Source: Catenovulum sediminis (GTDB taxonomy: Bacteria > Pseudomonadota > Gammaproteobacteria > Enterobacterales > Alteromonadaceae). Taken from it: a stretch of DNA of 64,000 bases. The position numbers and the translations under genes are program-made. The stretch lies in assembly GCF_040270295.1 (NCBI RefSeq), contig NZ_JBELOE010000265.1. The stretch is one strand, 5' to 3'. Positions 61,312 through 64,000 of this stretch are shown piece by piece (within the stretch, counting starts at the first letter, position 1; every line of letters begins with the position of its first letter). Below the pieces are notes generated by a model, which was not told the DNA's origin, made no database searches, and saw only the letters and a list, made by a program, of their open reading frames with translations.

Positions 61312-62028
61312 TCAATTTCTAGAGGCCAAAACGGCTTCTATTTTATCTGACGCTGTATGTCTGACATCTTTGCCTTTGATTAAATAAATCACATGTTCAC
61401 TGATATTTTGACACCTGTCTCCGATTCTCTCCAGCGAGCGAGTCGCCCACATCACATCCATAATTCGCGGAATCGCACGGGGGTCTTCCATCATGTAAGT
61501 CATCAACTGACGTGTGATGGCCTCATAGGATTTATCGATCTTGCTGTCCATTTTATAGACTTCATACGCTGCGGCACTATCCATTCGAGCCAGCGAATCA
61601 AGCACAGCCTTAAACATGTTTAAAACTTGCTGTCCCATATGGTCTAAGTCAACCAAAAATTGGCGTTCGTCTTTTTTAAAGTGCTCTTGAGCTGCTTTAA
61701 CCATACGACAAGTTTCATCACCAATACGCTCAAGGTCCGCTATAATTTTTGCAATAGCTAAAATCATTCGCAGATCAACTGCCGCAGGTTGGCGCTTAGC
61801 AATAACTCGCGCGCACTCTTCGTCTATTAACAACTCGTAAGCATTGATACGTTCGTCTTCGGCAATAATTTTTTGTGCTAATTTTGAGTCAAAATTACTG
61901 ATAGCATCCAGTGCTTGACTGATTTGCTGCTCGACAATACCGCCCATGTCTAACACATGGCTCAGCATATCTTCTAATTCTTTATTAAATTGGCCAGATA
62001 TATGTTTATCTATCTTTAAATCCATCAC
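61312..62028 (-). CDS. phoU: Phosphate signalling protein PhoU
   Basis: 238 residues, two three-helix PhoU repeats with the metal motif E/D-x3-D: 'RIGDETCRM' (about 100) and 'RIGDRCQNISEHVIYL' (about 200). Links Pst transport to PhoR/PhoB. Located about 50 bases after pstB. Confidence 0.95.
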   Translation of the reverse strand: MMDLKIDKHISGQFNKELEDMLSHVLDMGGIVEQQISQALDAISNFDSKLAQKIIAEDERINAYELLIDEECARVIAKRQPAAVDLRMILAIAKIIADLERIGDETCRMVKAAQEHFKKDERQFLVDLDHMGQQVLNMFKAVLDSLARMDSAAAYEVYKMDSKIDKSYEAITRQLMTYMMEDPRAIPRIMDVMWATRSLERIGDRCQNISEHVIYLIKGKDVRHTASDKIEAVLASRN

Positions 62029-62077
62029 TTTACCCTTTTAAACCGCGCTATTTATTTATATTAAAGTCTAGTACAGA

Positions 62078-62899
62078 TTAGCCGTAACGACCGGTAATAT
62101 AATCTTCGGTTTTCTTCTTGGTAGGTGTAGTAAATAACTGATTTGTGTCGGAATACTCAATCAATTCCCCCATAAACATAAACGCAGCATAATTTGAAAC
62201 CCGCGCCGCTTGTTGCATATTGTGCGTTACAATAACCACGGTGTAGGTCTCTTTTAAATCATTTATTAACTCTTCAATGGTCAAAGTTGAAATAGGGTCC
62301 AACGCAGAAGTAGGTTCGTCCAACAATAACACTTTGGGTTCAATAGCGATTGCTCGCGCGATGACCAAACGTTGCTGCTGACCACCTGACAAACCAAATG
62401 CACTATCGTTTAACCGATCTTTGACTTCTTCCCAAAGCGCAGCTTTACGTAATGAAGTTTCTACTATTTCATCTAGACGACGTTTGTCATTTACACCTTG
62501 AATACGTAACCCATATACTACATTTTCGTATATCGATTTAGGAAATGGGTTTGGTCTTTGAAAGACCATTCCAACATTTTGCCGTAGGCTGGCAACATCG
62601 ACATCTTTGTCGTAAATATTTTTGCCTTCTAATAATATTTGTCCTTCCACCCGGCAAATATCTACCAAATCATTCATTCTGTTAATACAGCGCAATAAAG
62701 TAGATTTACCGCAACCAGACGGTCCTATAAAAGCGGTTACTTTACCTTTGGGTATTTTCATATCAATGTTGTACAACGCCTGCTTTTTGCCGTAGTACAG
62801 GTTCAATTCTTTCATTTCTAACGCGGTTTGCTCTGGCGTTAATTCTAATGGAGAAATGGCGTTATTTATTTTTGCAACTTCAGGAGACAATGAAATCAT
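62078..62899 (-). CDS. pstB: Phosphate ABC transporter ATPase PstB
   Basis: 273 residues. Walker A 'GPSGCGKST', Q-loop 'GMVFQRPNPFPKSIYENV', signature 'LSGGQQQRLVIARAIA', Walker B 'VLLLDEPTSALDP' and H-loop 'VTHNMQQAARV', all PstB-specific in wording. Starts 22 bases after pstA. Confidence 0.96.
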   Translation of the reverse strand: MISLSPEVAKINNAISPLELTPEQTALEMKELNLYYGKKQALYNIDMKIPKGKVTAFIGPSGCGKSTLLRCINRMNDLVDICRVEGQILLEGKNIYDKDVDVASLRQNVGMVFQRPNPFPKSIYENVVYGLRIQGVNDKRRLDEIVETSLRKAALWEEVKDRLNDSAFGLSGGQQQRLVIARAIAIEPKVLLLDEPTSALDPISTLTIEELINDLKETYTVVIVTHNMQQAARVSNYAAFMFMGELIEYSDTNQLFTTPTKKKTEDYITGRYG

Positions 62900-62921
62900 C
62901 TGTCATAAACCTTTTTAACTA

Positions 62922-64000
62922 TTAATGTTCAAGCGACTTATATTTTTCGCGTAAATGGTTACGAATGCCGATGGCTGTAATATTTAATGCAATAATTACA
63001 GTGACCAATAAAAATGCAGTCGCATATACGAGCGGACGAGCCGCTTCAACATTTGGACTTTGGAAACCAACATCATATATGTGGAAACCCAAGTGCATAA
63101 ATTTTCTATCTACGTGGACAAACGGAAAGTTGCCATCAATAGGTAATGTAGGTGCCATCTTAACCACACCAACAAGCATTAAAGGTGCTACTTCACCTGC
63201 CGCACGTGCAACAGCTAATATTAAACCTGTCATAATGGCAGGGCTTGCCATTGGAATGATAATACGCCATAAAGTTTCGGCTTTAGTAGCACCTAACGCT
63301 AAACTACCCTGACGCAGTGAACTTGGAATACGTGACATCCCTTCTTCGGTTGAAACAATAACCACGGGTAATGTTAAAATCGCTAGGGTTAACGCGGACC
63401 AAATCACACCGGGTGTACCAAATGTTGGGTTTGGCAGCGCTTCGGGGTAAAACAATTGGTCAATACTGCCACCTGCCATATAGACGAAAAAGCCTAAACC
63501 GAACACGCCATAAACAATCGACGGTACACCCGCCAAGTTAATCACGGCGATGCGAATGACTTTAGTCACTGCATTTTTAGCGGCATATTCATGCAAATAG
63601 ATGGCTGCGATAACGCCAAATGGTGTCACGATAACCGCCATCAGCATGACCATAAAGACAGTACCAAAAATTGCAGGGAACACCCCACCTTCGGTATTAG
63701 CTTCGCGCGGGTCATCCGTTACAAACTTACCTAACTGAACAAAAAAGCGACCGGTTTTATCCAGTGTACTCATATCATTTGGAAAATGGACATCCAATAC
63801 ATCGGCAATGCGCAGCGTAACCAATTTATCGCGCATATCACGCACAACAACCTCATCTCGATCCAGTGCTTTTCTTAATTGAAATAGCTCTTTTTCATAA
63901 ACAGAGTATTGTTCCTTTAGCTGCTCTTTTTCTGCTTCAAACTGGGCGATGATTTCCGCCGTCAATTCACCTTTTAGCTCTAAACTTTTTTGCTCTAAGC
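62922..64000 (-). CDS. pstA: Phosphate ABC transporter permease PstA (5' end beyond window)
   Basis: At least 359 residues, open to the window edge; the TTG at 63965 is only an internal codon, since the frame continues upstream as '...LELKGE'. The visible N-terminal part is a charged coiled coil. The permease domain begins near 'PAIFGTVFMVMLMAVIVTPFG' and contains the EAA loop ('LALGATKAETLWRIIIP') and five to six membrane helices. Long PstA proteins with such an N-terminal extension are usual in Vibrio/Alteromonas relatives. Confidence 0.93.
   Translation of the reverse strand, partial: LEQKSLELKGELTAEIIAQFEAEKEQLKEQYSVYEKELFQLRKALDRDEVVVRDMRDKLVTLRIADVLDVHFPNDMSTLDKTGRFFVQLGKFVTDDPREANTEGGVFPAIFGTVFMVMLMAVIVTPFGVIAAIYLHEYAAKNAVTKVIRIAVINLAGVPSIVYGVFGLGFFVYMAGGSIDQLFYPEALPNPTFGTPGVIWSALTLAILTLPVVIVSTEEGMSRIPSSLRQGSLALGATKAETLWRIIIPMASPAIMTGLILAVARAAGEVAPLMLVGVVKMAPTLPIDGNFPFVHVDRKFMHLGFHIYDVGFQSPNVEAARPLVYATAFLLVTVIIALNITAIGIRNHLREKYKSLEH

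Noticed and set aside
1..64000. tRNA or rRNA genes
   Set aside because: No cloverleaf with TTCGA-type T loop or rRNA segment was noticed on either strand; a tRNAscan run would settle this.

Overview
The window is about 40% GC chromosomal DNA from a marine gammaproteobacterium, most likely an Alteromonadales relative (Catenovulum/Alteromonas-like). That placement is inferred from the Fur, YeaC, PheA, RsmF and Pst proteins and from the many secreted polysaccharide-type proteins. Nothing in the window fixes the genus.

Layout. 1-2571: a minus-strand set of a HEAT-repeat protein (cut by the window edge), YeaC, a zinc-ribbon membrane protein and an AGCS amino-acid/Na+ symporter. 2784-7099: two convergent c-di-GMP genes, a substrate-binding-protein/GGDEF fusion and a PAS-GGDEF-EAL protein. 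7455-14008: pheA, an RND efflux pair and an OprP-like porin. 14011-21464: an accessory region with decayed siderophore-interacting and MarR genes, a DoxX-like gene, and then an integron-type cassette array without an integrase. In the array, unrelated small minus-strand genes (NUDIX, DUF2971, an unknown, DUF5677, a small membrane protein) alternate with four copies of a degenerate group II intron remnant. The array is bracketed by two copies of the doxX segment, and a tautomerase-like gene follows the right copy.

21573-37355: a 14-gene minus-strand operon with tightly packed or overlapping genes. It contains TolQ/ExbB, two ExbD/TolR, an AgmX/PglI-domain TonB-like protein, three large TPR proteins, outer-membrane barrels, DUF3570, DUF4266, a TlpA thioredoxin and a haem-c/beta-propeller lipoprotein. 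It resembles the Glt/Agl-type trans-envelope machine known from myxobacterial gliding, here combined with a redox module. Divergently, 37595-42941 encodes a haem-c protein, a haem-c/LamG lipoprotein and a Tat-exported DUF1501-like protein. These two blocks together are the best candidate for an undescribed envelope system.

43025-49150: a five-gene minus-strand operon (exported SDR, MFS/ADP-ATP-carrier-like transporter, beta-propeller glycosidase, discoidin-like sensor kinase, LuxR-type regulator) that looks like a carbohydrate-sensing unit. 49414-50470: a RES/Xre toxin-antitoxin pair. 50657-57367: mostly housekeeping or envelope genes (ApbE, HDOD, SIMPL, SpmAB, RsmF). 57705-64000: a DUF4442 thioesterase, Fur, and a phosphate cluster (PstS with a Pho-box-like promoter, a porin, PhoU, PstB, and PstA running off the edge).
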